NCBI RefSeq assembly: GCF_000300335.1
Contig: NZ_AMRM01000002.1
Coordinates: 124,001 to 188,000, forward strand
DNA: 64,000 nt
Direction of reading: 5' to 3'
DNA from: Nitratireductor pacificus pht-3B
Lineage (GTDB): Bacteria > Pseudomonadota > Alphaproteobacteria > Rhizobiales > Rhizobiaceae
A model generated the notes under the pieces. The model made no database searches and had not been told where the DNA came from. It worked only from the letters and a program-made list of their open reading frames with translations. The translations under genes and the position numbers were made by a program. This document shows positions 8,717 through 16,812 of this stretch, in pieces (position 1 is the stretch's first letter; the number at the start of each line of letters is the position of its first letter).

Positions 8717-9205
8717 ATGCGACATTTGAGAATCTTTCTTGAGGCGGTGCCTGCGGCGCTGCTGCTCGCCATGGCGCTTCTCACGTCCGTATCCGCCGCG
8801 ACGCGCTATCTCATCAACACGCCGGTGCCGGACGAGTTCGAGATATCGCGCATGCTGCTCAGCATCGTCGTGTGCTGGGGCATGGCCGCCGCCTTCTACT
8901 ACAACGACCATATCCGCCTCGATGTGTTCTGGGGGCGTGCGAGCCTCGGCGCGAAGAAGATCCTGTCAAGGCTAGGCACATTCCTCAGCCTGCTGATCAT
9001 CGTCGCGTATTCGGTGGCGCTGTGGCTGAAGGTCCTCGACACGATGAAAGCCGGTCTCCTGACGATCGACCTCGGCCTTTCTGTCTGGGGGTTCCAGTTC
9101 GCCGCCTGGCTCGGGACGCTGGCCTCGGCGGCAATCCTGCTCACGCAGACCATCTGGCCGCCCCGTCACCTCATCGACGAGCCGCACATCGACCAGGCCC
9201 TTTGA
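8717..9205 (+). CDS. dctQ: TRAP transporter small permease (DctQ)
   Basis: Four-helix inner-membrane subunit, 162 aa, the usual size. Helix 1 is AVPAALLLAMALLTSVSAATRY. The stretch TPVPDEFEISRMLLSIVVCWGMA matches the conserved DctQ W/E region of helix 2, and HIRLDVFWGR is the typical loop after it. GGGGAGGAG lies just upstream of the ATG. It lies 27 bases after dctP and works with DctM and DctP as a sodium-driven uptake system. Confidence 0.9.
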   Translation: MRHLRIFLEAVPAALLLAMALLTSVSAATRYLINTPVPDEFEISRMLLSIVVCWGMAAAFYYNDHIRLDVFWGRASLGAKKILSRLGTFLSLLIIVAYSVALWLKVLDTMKAGLLTIDLGLSVWGFQFAAWLGTLASAAILLTQTIWPPRHLIDEPHIDQAL

Positions 9206-9245
9206 ACGGCTCTTCCTGACACTTCCGACCTGAGACGAGAACGAC

Positions 9246-10550
9246 ATGCTGGACACCAACCTCGTGATGTTTCTGGGGTTCGGGCTGACACTGCTCCTTT
9301 GCGCCCTGCGCGTGCCGATCGGGCTCGCCATGGGCAGCGCGGGCATTCTCGGCTTCGGGCTGCTGACGGGCTTCGAGCCGGCTTTCCGGCTGGTTTCGCA
9401 TTCCGTCATCTCGACCTTCTCAGACTACACGATGGGATTGATCCCGCTGTTCATCCTGATGGGCGCCGTGGCGGTTGCCTCGGGCATCAGCGCTGATCTG
9501 TTTCGCGCGGCACAGCTCTGGTTTGGCGGCTTTCGCGGCGGGCTCGCCGCCGCCACCATCGCTTCCTGCGGTGGTTTTGCGGCGATCTGCGGCTCGTCGG
9601 CGGCGACCGCCGCCACCATGACAAGGCTCGCCCTGCCGGAGATGAAGCGCTACGGCTATTCGGAACGCCTGGCGACCGGCGTCATCGCCGCCGGCGGGAC
9701 TTTGGGTGTCCTCATCCCGCCGTCGATCGCGCTGGCCATCTACGGGCTGCTGACCCAGCAGAGCATCGGCCTTCTGTTCATGGCAGGCGTGGTGCCAGGC
9801 ATCATCGCCATCGCCTTCTATATGGCGACAGCCCGCCTGTGGCTGCTCAAGCGACCCGAAGATGCTCCTGCCGGCAGCGTGCCGCCATTGCGCGAGCGCA
9901 TGGGCAGCCTGGCGAAGCTCAGCCCCATCCTGCTTCTGTGCCTGCTGGTGATCGGCGGCATATACGGCGGCATCTTCACGCCGACAGAGGCAGGAGCCGT
10001 CGGAGCCACCGGCGCCATCGTCATAGCCTTCTCCATGGGCCGCTTCTCGTTCGAGCGCCTGTTCGCCTCGCTTGCCGAAAGCGTGCGCACCGCCGCGGCG
10101 ATCCTGACGATCCTGGCCGGAGCCCTGCTGTTCGGCTACTTCCTGACCATCACCCAGACGCCGCAGAAGGTGGCGGAGCTGCTTCTGGGCGCCAATCTAG
10201 GCGCCTACGGGACGCTGCTCGTTATCCTCGCCGTGATGCTGGTTCTGGGATGCGTCATGGACTCGGCGGCGGTGGTTATCCTTACCGTGCCGATCGTCTA
10301 CCCGATCATCACGCAACTGGGGTTCGACCCGATCTGGTTCGGCGTGATCGTCACCATGACCGTCGAGATCGGAATGATCAGTCCGCCTTTCGGCCTGAAT
10401 GTCTTCGTCATCAAGGGCATCGCGAAGAACACCAATATCTGGGAGATCTACAAGGGGGTCACGCCATTCATCATCACCGACCTCCTGCGCATCGGCGTGA
10501 TGATCCTGTTCCCGTCGCTCGTCCTGTTCCTTCCGAACCTGCTTCGATAA
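9246..10550 (+). CDS. dctM: TRAP transporter large permease (DctM)
   Basis: Main transport subunit, 434 aa with about 12 membrane segments. Landmarks include LRVPIGLAMG at the N-terminus, PLFILMGAVAVASGIS, the ICGSSAATAATM sodium-site region, GGTLGVLIPPSIALAIYG, GGIFTPTEAGAVGA, and the second-half motif MISPPFGLNVFVIKGI. These are conserved across DctM proteins, so the transporter looks intact. It ends 92 bases before the alpha/beta hydrolase gene. Confidence 0.93.
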   Translation: MLDTNLVMFLGFGLTLLLCALRVPIGLAMGSAGILGFGLLTGFEPAFRLVSHSVISTFSDYTMGLIPLFILMGAVAVASGISADLFRAAQLWFGGFRGGLAAATIASCGGFAAICGSSAATAATMTRLALPEMKRYGYSERLATGVIAAGGTLGVLIPPSIALAIYGLLTQQSIGLLFMAGVVPGIIAIAFYMATARLWLLKRPEDAPAGSVPPLRERMGSLAKLSPILLLCLLVIGGIYGGIFTPTEAGAVGATGAIVIAFSMGRFSFERLFASLAESVRTAAAILTILAGALLFGYFLTITQTPQKVAELLLGANLGAYGTLLVILAVMLVLGCVMDSAAVVILTVPIVYPIITQLGFDPIWFGVIVTMTVEIGMISPPFGLNVFVIKGIAKNTNIWEIYKGVTPFIITDLLRIGVMILFPSLVLFLPNLLR

Positions 10551-10642
10551 CCGACCGGGCCTCCCTCGGAGACCCGCCCATACCTTTCACGAGCGGTTCG
10601 GCAGGACGACGCTCACGGCATCTCAACATCAGGAAGACCGTA

Positions 10643-11458
10643 TTGGCATTTGCAGACATCGAGAATGGACGCCTTTACTACGAGGTGATCGGCGAGGGGA
10701 AACCCCTGTTTCTCATCTCCGGCCTTGGTGGCGTCGGCGAATTCTGGCGTAGCCAGGCCGAGCGCCTGGCGAGCCGCTTCCGCGTGGTCCTGCACGACCA
10801 TCGCGGGACGGGCAGCAGCACCACGCTGACGACCGAATACTCGGTTGAGCTGATGGCGGCGGACGTGATGGCGCTGATGGATCATCTCGGTGTCGAGCAG
10901 GCGACGATGATCGGTCACTCGACTGGCGGGATCATCGCCCAGACGCTTGCCGCATTTCATCCGCAGCGGGTCGACGATCTGGTGCTGAGCGCATCATGGG
11001 CTCACGGCGACGCATACTTCCGAAGCCTCTTCGAGCTCAGGCTGGCGGTTCTGAAGGCGGCTGGAATGGACGCCTATGAGCGGCTGGGGCGGCTCTTCCG
11101 CTACCCGCCGTGGTTCTTCGAAGACCGGCCGGACGCGCTGGCGCCGGCCAGGCTCGGAGAAAGCGGCACCGAAGACGTCATTGCCAGCCGCATCGGCGTA
11201 TTGCTGTCCTTCGATTCGCGTGCCTTTCTTTCCCGCATCGGCGCGCGCACCCTGGTGATCGGAGCGGAGGACGACGCGGTGACGCCACGCTATCTCTGGA
11301 ACGAACTGGCGGAGAAGATCGAGAACGCGGTCCTGGCGACATTACCCACCGGCGGGCATTTCTGTCCGCAGACGCAGCCGGATCTGTATCACCGTCACCT
11401 TCTCGATTTTCTGCTCGCCGAGACGGCGGACAACCGGCCGGCTGTAGCAAAAGCATAG
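10643..11458 (+). CDS. Alpha/beta-fold hydrolase (PcaD/RutD/NicD-like)
   Basis: 271 aa if started at the TTG at 10643, which has AGGAAG six bases upstream; no in-frame ATG fits, and the frame upstream is a shadow of dctM. The fold is clear: oxyanion region LISGLGGVGEFW, DHRGTGSS, nucleophile elbow GHSTGG (Ser about residue 95), acid in VIGAEDDAVTP, and histidine in PTGGHFCPQ. It resembles 3-oxoadipate enol-lactonase, aminoacrylate hydrolase (RutD) and N-formylmaleamate deformylase (NicD). It is followed nine bases later by an amidase, so hydrolysis of a C-N or ester bond in a shared pathway is likely. Substrate not determined. Confidence 0.85.
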   Translation: MAFADIENGRLYYEVIGEGKPLFLISGLGGVGEFWRSQAERLASRFRVVLHDHRGTGSSTTLTTEYSVELMAADVMALMDHLGVEQATMIGHSTGGIIAQTLAAFHPQRVDDLVLSASWAHGDAYFRSLFELRLAVLKAAGMDAYERLGRLFRYPPWFFEDRPDALAPARLGESGTEDVIASRIGVLLSFDSRAFLSRIGARTLVIGAEDDAVTPRYLWNELAEKIENAVLATLPTGGHFCPQTQPDLYHRHLLDFLLAETADNRPAVAKA

Positions 11459-11467
11459 GACCCAGCC

Positions 11468-13048
11468 ATGTGGAAGAGCAAGGAACTGCCCGAAATGCTC
11501 CGCGCGATCGCGGAGTTCCGTGAATATGGGTTTCTCGACCGGATTCCGCGGTGGGAGGAGCGCTTGCGGGTCAACGAGCTCGAGCTCAAGCGGTTCGCGG
11601 AAATCCCCCATGTGGACGAACAGCCCATGTCCACTGCTGCGCTGCCGCAGCGCCCCGAAGGAAAACCGCTTGCCGGAGGCGGCTCTGCTGGCTGGGCCAC
11701 GCCCGAGACGGCTCTGGCGATTGCAGCCCGGGTGCAGCGGCGCGAGATTTCGGTCTCCGATGTCGCCGAGGCCTATATCGAGCGCGCCGAGGCGGTCACC
11801 GAGATGAACCTGTTCACGGCCTTCGATGCCGATCTGATGCGCAGGGAGGCGCGGGCGCTCGATGAGCGGGCCGCGAAGGGAGAGGCGCTGGGGCCGCTTG
11901 CCGGCGTGCCGGTTCCCGTCAAGGACTACATGTTCGTGCGTGGCTATCCGCGGACCGGGGGAACCCGGGCCATGGCACCGAGCACCGGTCACGACGATGC
12001 TGCCGCAGTCGCCAATCTGCGCGCGGCCGGCGCCCTGTTTGCCGGCATGACGAACCTGCACGAACTCGCCTATGGAGCGACCGGCATCAACCCGCATTTT
12101 GGCGCTGTAGCGAACCCGGGACATCCCGGCCGCATCATCGGTGGGTCCAGCTCGGGATCTGCCGGCGCGGTAGCCGCCGGCCTGGCGCCCGTCGCCGTGG
12201 GCAGCGACACGTCCGGATCCATCCGCATCCCGTCCGCCTTCTGCGGCGTGACCGGCTTCAAGCCGACCTATGACAGCATCAGCCGCGACGGCGTCATGCC
12301 GCTCGCCTGGTCGCTCGATCATCTGGGGCCGATCGCCGGCAATGTCCGGGACGCAGCGCTTCTGTTCGCCGTCATGGCGGGGCGGGCGCCCGAGAGTTGC
12401 GTGCCTGATGCGAACCTGAAACCCGGCCGCTTGCGCTTCGGAAAGCCCACAAACCATTTCTACGACGAGGTGGATACGGCGATCCTGGACCGTATCGAGC
12501 GTCTCATTGCAGCGCTTGCCGGTGCGGGTCACGCCATCGTTCCCACCAAGTTGAGCGCAGTCGAGAACTGTCTGCCGATCCATGTCCAGACGGTGACTGC
12601 GGAAGCATCCCAGGCCTATTGGCAGCCGCTGGTGGAGAACCCGCACCTGCTGGGCGAGGATGTGCGGGTACGCCTCGAGGTCGGGCAATTCCTTGCCAGC
12701 GTCGACTATGTCAAGGCACAGAGGCTGCGCACGGTGCAGCGCCAGGCGCTGCAGGCCGCCTTCGACGATATCGACGTGCTGATCACTCCGACAGTGGCGA
12801 CCGCCGCGCCGGAGATCGGCGCGGCCAGCGTCATCATCGATGGCGTCGAGCGCCCGCTGCATCCCGCGCTGACCCGCTTCACCACGCCGTTCAACCAGTC
12901 CGGGCTGCCGGCGATCACGCTTCCCTGCGGGGTCAATGCAGCCGGCTTGCCGATCGGCGTCCAGCTCGCCGGTCCCTACGGGAGCGACGAACGGCTTCTG
13001 GAAATCGCCGCCGAGGTCGAGCGCGTGATCGCGGAGATGCCAGCCTGA
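11468..13048 (+). CDS. Amidase-signature family hydrolase
   Basis: 526 aa. The Ser-cisSer-Lys triad is intact: Lys in VPVPVKDYMF, the glycine/serine-rich GGSSSGSAGAV (cis-Ser), and the nucleophile Ser in GSDTSGSIRIPSAFCG. The catalytic domain starts around residue 75. The first 70 residues (MWKSKELPEMLRAIAEFR onward) are charged and unlike the usual amidase N-terminus; they may be an oligomerisation or docking segment. The family splits amides, ureas (allophanate, biuret) or carbamates. Together with the TRAP importer, the hydrolase and aspartate dehydrogenase, it suggests breakdown of an imported nitrogen-containing acid. Specificity is not readable from sequence. Confidence 0.88.
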   Translation: MWKSKELPEMLRAIAEFREYGFLDRIPRWEERLRVNELELKRFAEIPHVDEQPMSTAALPQRPEGKPLAGGGSAGWATPETALAIAARVQRREISVSDVAEAYIERAEAVTEMNLFTAFDADLMRREARALDERAAKGEALGPLAGVPVPVKDYMFVRGYPRTGGTRAMAPSTGHDDAAAVANLRAAGALFAGMTNLHELAYGATGINPHFGAVANPGHPGRIIGGSSSGSAGAVAAGLAPVAVGSDTSGSIRIPSAFCGVTGFKPTYDSISRDGVMPLAWSLDHLGPIAGNVRDAALLFAVMAGRAPESCVPDANLKPGRLRFGKPTNHFYDEVDTAILDRIERLIAALAGAGHAIVPTKLSAVENCLPIHVQTVTAEASQAYWQPLVENPHLLGEDVRVRLEVGQFLASVDYVKAQRLRTVQRQALQAAFDDIDVLITPTVATAAPEIGAASVIIDGVERPLHPALTRFTTPFNQSGLPAITLPCGVNAAGLPIGVQLAGPYGSDERLLEIAAEVERVIAEMPA

Positions 13049-13072
13049 GGAAGGTGCCTTCGTTGCGCTGCC

Positions 13073-13102
13073 GGGCCGGCTTCGATACCGATCGGCCGGC
13101 CC
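13073..13102. terminator. Stem-loop between convergent amidase and NptA-like genes
   Basis: GGGCCGGC (13073-13080) pairs with GCCGGCCC (13095-13102) around a 14-base loop in the 75-base gap between converging genes. There is no T-run on either side, so it is at best a weak or Rho-assisted terminator. Called from position and pairing only. Confidence 0.35.
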
Positions 13103-13123
13103 GTGCTGCTGATCCCGGTAAAG

Positions 13124-14800
13124 TCAGGCATAGGCATCGGCTGACGTTGCCAGCCGGCTTTCCAGCAGGTCGCCGCGCTCGCGCAATATGGGATACGCGA
13201 CGGTGGTCAGCAGCGCGTTGATTTGCTTGAGGTCGCGTATCGTTTCCAGATGGATGCTGCTGGTTTCGATGCTGGCTGGAATGCTGCTCTGAAGGCGCTT
13301 CATGTGGCGCTCGCGGCTGAGGCGTTCCAGGTCGCGCAGCTTGTCCTTCTCGCAAACGAGCTGTCGCGCCGCATCCGGATCGTCCGATACGATGATGTTC
13401 AGGGCGAGTTGAAGATTGGCCAGCACCCGGTCATGCATGCGGGTGATGTCATCCATCCCGTCTTTCGAGAAAACAAGCTTCTGGTCGCGCTTCTGCTCCG
13501 CCAGCCGCAACAGATTGTTGGCGACAAGACTGCTGACATGCTCGAGGTTCACGCCGATGCCGGCGACCTCCATGGAGCGCTCCGCATCGGCGGCCTGCAT
13601 CTCGCGCCGTGTTAGCTCGGCGAGGAACATCTTGAGATCGGACTGGATCTGACGGATCTGCGTATCCGTCCTGCGGCTGTGCATGATGGCTGTTTGATCG
13701 CCTGTCTGAAAGATATGCATCAGCGGAGTGAGCATTTTCTCGAGGAGCGCTCCCATGCGCAGCAACTCACGCGTTGCGCTGGCGAGGGCCAGGCTGGGGT
13801 TGTCGAGCGTCGTGCGGTCAAGCGCGGAACGGTTTTCCCCCCCGGTATCGTCCTGTGTCCGGGATTGCGGGGCGGGCAGAAGGCGCAGCAGGATCCTTTC
13901 CACAAGCGTGACGGCCGGCAGGGCCACCATGAGCAACAGGCCGTTGAAGGCCAGGTGCAGATTGACCAGTTGCAGCTCCGTGCTCCGGCCGAGGACATCG
14001 AGCAGATGCGGCCATTGGGCCAGGACCGCTAGGAGAATGACGGCGCCGGCGCTGCGAAACAGAAAATTCCCGACGGGCACGCGGCGGGCCTCGGCGTCGA
14101 GCCCCTGTGCAAGCCCCATCGCGATCAGCCCGCTGCCCACATTCGCGCCGACCACCAGCGGAATACCCAGTTCAAGGGGGATCAGCGATTGTGAGGCGAG
14201 GGATGCGATGAGCAGGATTGTCGCCACGCTCGAATGAACCAGCCAGGTGAAAACCGCTCCGATGATGAACGACATGATGATGTCGCCGGCGAGCGAGTTG
14301 GTGATCGTCGGCAGAACCGCGCTGCCGCGAAGCGGCGCCGTCGCATCGCCGATCAGCCGGAGCGAAAGCAGGACCAGCGCAATCCCCATGAGGATGCGGC
14401 CGATCTGCTTGAGCCGCCGCCCCTGCGCCTTGAGAAACAGGCCTCCTCCCGATGCAAGCAGGAGCGGGGTGAGCCAGCTCAGGTCGAATGACAGGAGCTT
14501 GACGACAAGGGCGGAGCCGAGATCTGCGCCGAGCATCAGACTGAGGCCTGTCGAGACGCTGAGAAAGCCGCTCGCGACGAACCCCGCCGAGAGCATCGCG
14601 ACGGCGGTTGAACTCTGTAGCAATACGGCAAGGCATGTTCCGGCAAGCGCGGAGACGACGCGCCTGTTCCCGGCCCTGCGCAGCACATCCTTGAGCTCGG
14701 AACCGCAAGCGCGCTCCACACCTGTTCGCACCATGCGGACCGCCCAGACGAGAAGTGTCGCGGCTCCGATCAGCTCGATCAGGATGAGGGACGTCGTCAT
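13124..14800 (-). CDS. Na/Pi-cotransporter family protein with PhoU-like C-terminus (NptA/YjbB type)
   Basis: 558 aa inner-membrane protein. Two inverted NaPi-II repeats are visible: the first with GTCLAVLLQSSTAVAML (QSS motif, about residues 53-70), the second with FTWLVHSSVATILLIASLA, where the usual QSS reads HSS. A cytoplasmic PhoU-like helical region occupies about residues 330-550. Bacterial relatives export phosphate (YjbB) or co-transport it with sodium. It is the last gene of the RpiR/ABC/HAD operon, three bases after the HAD gene, so moving phosphate freed in the cytoplasm is an attractive role. The HSS variant may affect ion coupling. Confidence 0.87.
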   Translation of the reverse strand: MTTSLILIELIGAATLLVWAVRMVRTGVERACGSELKDVLRRAGNRRVVSALAGTCLAVLLQSSTAVAMLSAGFVASGFLSVSTGLSLMLGADLGSALVVKLLSFDLSWLTPLLLASGGGLFLKAQGRRLKQIGRILMGIALVLLSLRLIGDATAPLRGSAVLPTITNSLAGDIIMSFIIGAVFTWLVHSSVATILLIASLASQSLIPLELGIPLVVGANVGSGLIAMGLAQGLDAEARRVPVGNFLFRSAGAVILLAVLAQWPHLLDVLGRSTELQLVNLHLAFNGLLLMVALPAVTLVERILLRLLPAPQSRTQDDTGGENRSALDRTTLDNPSLALASATRELLRMGALLEKMLTPLMHIFQTGDQTAIMHSRRTDTQIRQIQSDLKMFLAELTRREMQAADAERSMEVAGIGVNLEHVSSLVANNLLRLAEQKRDQKLVFSKDGMDDITRMHDRVLANLQLALNIIVSDDPDAARQLVCEKDKLRDLERLSRERHMKRLQSSIPASIETSSIHLETIRDLKQINALLTTVAYPILRERGDLLESRLATSADAYA

Positions 14801-14803
14801 CGT

Positions 14804-15538
14804 TCAGCGCTCGGACACCCGGGCAACCCCGTACTGGCCGGTCTGGCGCCCGCCGCGGGAAGGGGACGCTGCCTGCGCGGGTTGGCGCAGGACTGGAAGC
14901 GCCAGGAGATCGGCGAAGCGCTCTACGGAGAAATCCGCTCGCGTCGCGTCGACATCGGGATTGAACAGAATTGTCGTCATGCCGAGTGCCTTGGCACCGT
15001 CCAGTTCATACTGCGCATGACCGACGAAAGCCGCATTGTCCGGGCTGACGCCGAGGGGCGTCAGGGCAGCCAGGTAGATTTCCGGTTCGGGCTTCACGAT
15101 CTGAAGCTCCCGGGAATCGGCATAGCTGTCCCAGATGTCGTGAATGCCGACGCTGCGAAACCAGCGGGTCTTTTCATCGCGGGAGTTGAAGGTGTTGGTC
15201 ACGATGCCAAGCTGGAAACCGCGCTGCTTCAAAGCATGCAGCGTATCGGCGACCCCGTCGAAAAACTGGACGTCGCCCTGCTGCTCGCGCAGCAGGCGCA
15301 GCCCCTCGGTCATCTGGTCGGGATCGGTGACGCCGTAATGGGCAAGGAGCCAGCCGAAGAACTCCGGCACCCCGATCTTGCCGGCATGCGCGGCAAGCCG
15401 CATCCCACGCTCGACCGGGTCCTTCCTGGCGGGCGCGGGCAGCCCCCGTTCGACCAGGAACCGCGCCACCTCGGCGTCACGCCGCGGCTTGCTGTAAAGG
15501 ACGTCGCCTGCGTCAAACAGAATCGTGTTGATGGTCAA
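14804..15538 (-). CDS. HAD-superfamily hydrolase (phosphatase-like)
   Basis: About 244 aa from the TTG at 15538, chosen because AGGAAAGGA lies just upstream; the ATG at 15625 would run back through the intergenic hairpin. Motif I is ILFDAGDVLYS with the nucleophile Asp, motif II the Thr in GIVTNTF, motif III the Lys in VKPEPEIY. Motif IV reads FVGHAQYELDGA, with His replacing the usual first Asp but the second acid kept. The cap is the small helical type of HAD subfamily I. It lies between an ABC importer for a probable phosphorus compound and a Na/Pi-type transporter, so dephosphorylation of the imported compound is likely (inference). Confidence 0.82.
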   Translation of the reverse strand: MTINTILFDAGDVLYSKPRRDAEVARFLVERGLPAPARKDPVERGMRLAAHAGKIGVPEFFGWLLAHYGVTDPDQMTEGLRLLREQQGDVQFFDGVADTLHALKQRGFQLGIVTNTFNSRDEKTRWFRSVGIHDIWDSYADSRELQIVKPEPEIYLAALTPLGVSPDNAAFVGHAQYELDGAKALGMTTILFNPDVDATRADFSVERFADLLALPVLRQPAQAASPSRGGRQTGQYGVARVSER

Positions 15539-15586
15539 GGTGGGTCCTTTCCTGCGGGTGCCGATAGTTCTGGTTTGGAGGATGGC

Positions 15587-15611
15587 GCCCCGGCAGAAAT
15601 CCTGCCGGGGC
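15587..15611. promoter_or_regulatory. Intergenic hairpin between binding-protein and HAD genes
   Basis: A perfect 10-bp stem (GCCCCGGCAG with CTGCCGGGGC, 5-base loop) starts 11 bases past the stop of the binding-protein gene, in an 83-base gap inside the operon. Such hairpins commonly protect the upstream message and reduce read-through, giving more binding protein than downstream products. There is no T-run, so full termination is unlikely. Confidence 0.55.
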
Positions 15612-15621
15612 GAAGCCGAAA

Positions 15622-16812
15622 TCACCCAAGGGCGAGATAGAGCGCCAGGAAATTGTGTTTTGAGGAGTAGATTTCGTCGGGGTCGATGGGCCAGAGTTTG
15701 AGGCTGTCGAATGGCGGCAGATCGAACTCGCGAACCTGTTCGGCTTCAAATCCGGCGCGGGCCGCGTAATCGCCGGGCTCGTTCCAGGGCTTCAGCCCTT
15801 CCTCTTCCATCATGTAGCGGATAAGAAGCTTGGCCGCGTTGGGGTGAGGAGCCTTGTCCGCGATCATGAGCGCCGTGGGATAGGTGACCCCGAAGACCGG
15901 ATCGAGGTCTATCATCGGGGCGGCGGCATAAATGCCTTCCTCGTTCGACCGCATCTTCGAGAAGCTGGTGATCCCGACCGGCGGATTGTCCTGCTTCACA
16001 TCCGCGACATTGTTGAAGATCTTGGTGGTCGACCCCTGAAAGATGGGCTGATTGTTGAGGAAGCGGTGCAGCCACTCCATCGCGGCATCCGGCTTGTCGA
16101 CCAGCGGGTTGCTGTCGACAGCCTCGGTGACTGCTGCTGAATATTCGATCGGCGCTCCGAATTCCCGCTCATAGGCGGCGGCCATCTCGTCGGGATGCGC
16201 CAGGATCGTCTGGATGAAGTTCGCCGACAATCCATCCTCGAGCGGGCTTGGAAGCAGGGTTCGGCCGGCCCATTCGGGACGGGTGAGATCCCAGAGGGAA
16301 TCGATCGGCGGTCCGTCGGGGTTGAGGGCCGTGTTGTAGAAGAGCACCCGGCTGCTATGCCGCTGGACGAGCAGGGGTGACTTCTCGTTCTCCGCGAGAT
16401 CGCCGATCACCGTGTCGGGCAGGAAGTTCCAGACCAGCTCGTTTGGCAGGGCCTCGTTCAGGAGCATGGGAAATTCGGAATTGAACAGCACGTCGACGCC
16501 ATAGACGCCCGACTTGTGTTCACGACGCAACTTCTCGATCTGGAGGTCGGAGGGGATGTCGTGGCCGATGATCTCCACCCCATAGCGTTCGCGGAAGTCA
16601 TCGACCAGCTTGGCGATGCGTGAGGAGACCGAGTACACGACCACCTGACCCTCTTCACGCGCCGCGGCCTCGATCTCCTCCCAGTTCTGCGCCGCCGGAG
16701 CGAACTCGCCGATGCCCGCGCGCTTGCGCCAGGCTTCGTCGGCCATCGCCGCCGTCGCCGTGACGGCGATGGCGGTGGCGAGCAGCAGCGATCTAAATGC
16801 TGACAGCTTCAT
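15622..16812 (-). CDS. ABC transporter substrate-binding protein (Fe3+/2-aminoethylphosphonate type)
   Basis: 396 aa starting at MKLSAFRS (16812), which gives a clean signal peptide ending at about AMA-DEA, residue 24. The mature part has EGQVVVYSVSSRIAKLVDDFRERYGVEIIG, the fold of the iron(III)/2-aminoethylphosphonate/thiamine-type binding proteins (extracellular family 1), then GVYGVDVLFNSEF and a long C-terminal lobe. The twin tyrosines that hold iron in FbpA-type proteins are not obvious, so a ferric ligand is less likely than an organic phosphorus or other anionic compound. The start overlaps the ATPase gene by 20 bases. Confidence 0.85.
   Translation of the reverse strand: MKLSAFRSLLLATAIAVTATAAMADEAWRKRAGIGEFAPAAQNWEEIEAAAREEGQVVVYSVSSRIAKLVDDFRERYGVEIIGHDIPSDLQIEKLRREHKSGVYGVDVLFNSEFPMLLNEALPNELVWNFLPDTVIGDLAENEKSPLLVQRHSSRVLFYNTALNPDGPPIDSLWDLTRPEWAGRTLLPSPLEDGLSANFIQTILAHPDEMAAAYEREFGAPIEYSAAVTEAVDSNPLVDKPDAAMEWLHRFLNNQPIFQGSTTKIFNNVADVKQDNPPVGITSFSKMRSNEEGIYAAAPMIDLDPVFGVTYPTALMIADKAPHPNAAKLLIRYMMEEEGLKPWNEPGDYAARAGFEAEQVREFDLPPFDSLKLWPIDPDEIYSSKHNFLALYLALG

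Noticed and set aside
11342-12862. 506-codon minus-strand frame opposite the amidase
   Set aside because: The amidase has an intact catalytic triad on the plus strand; the reverse frame has no motif.
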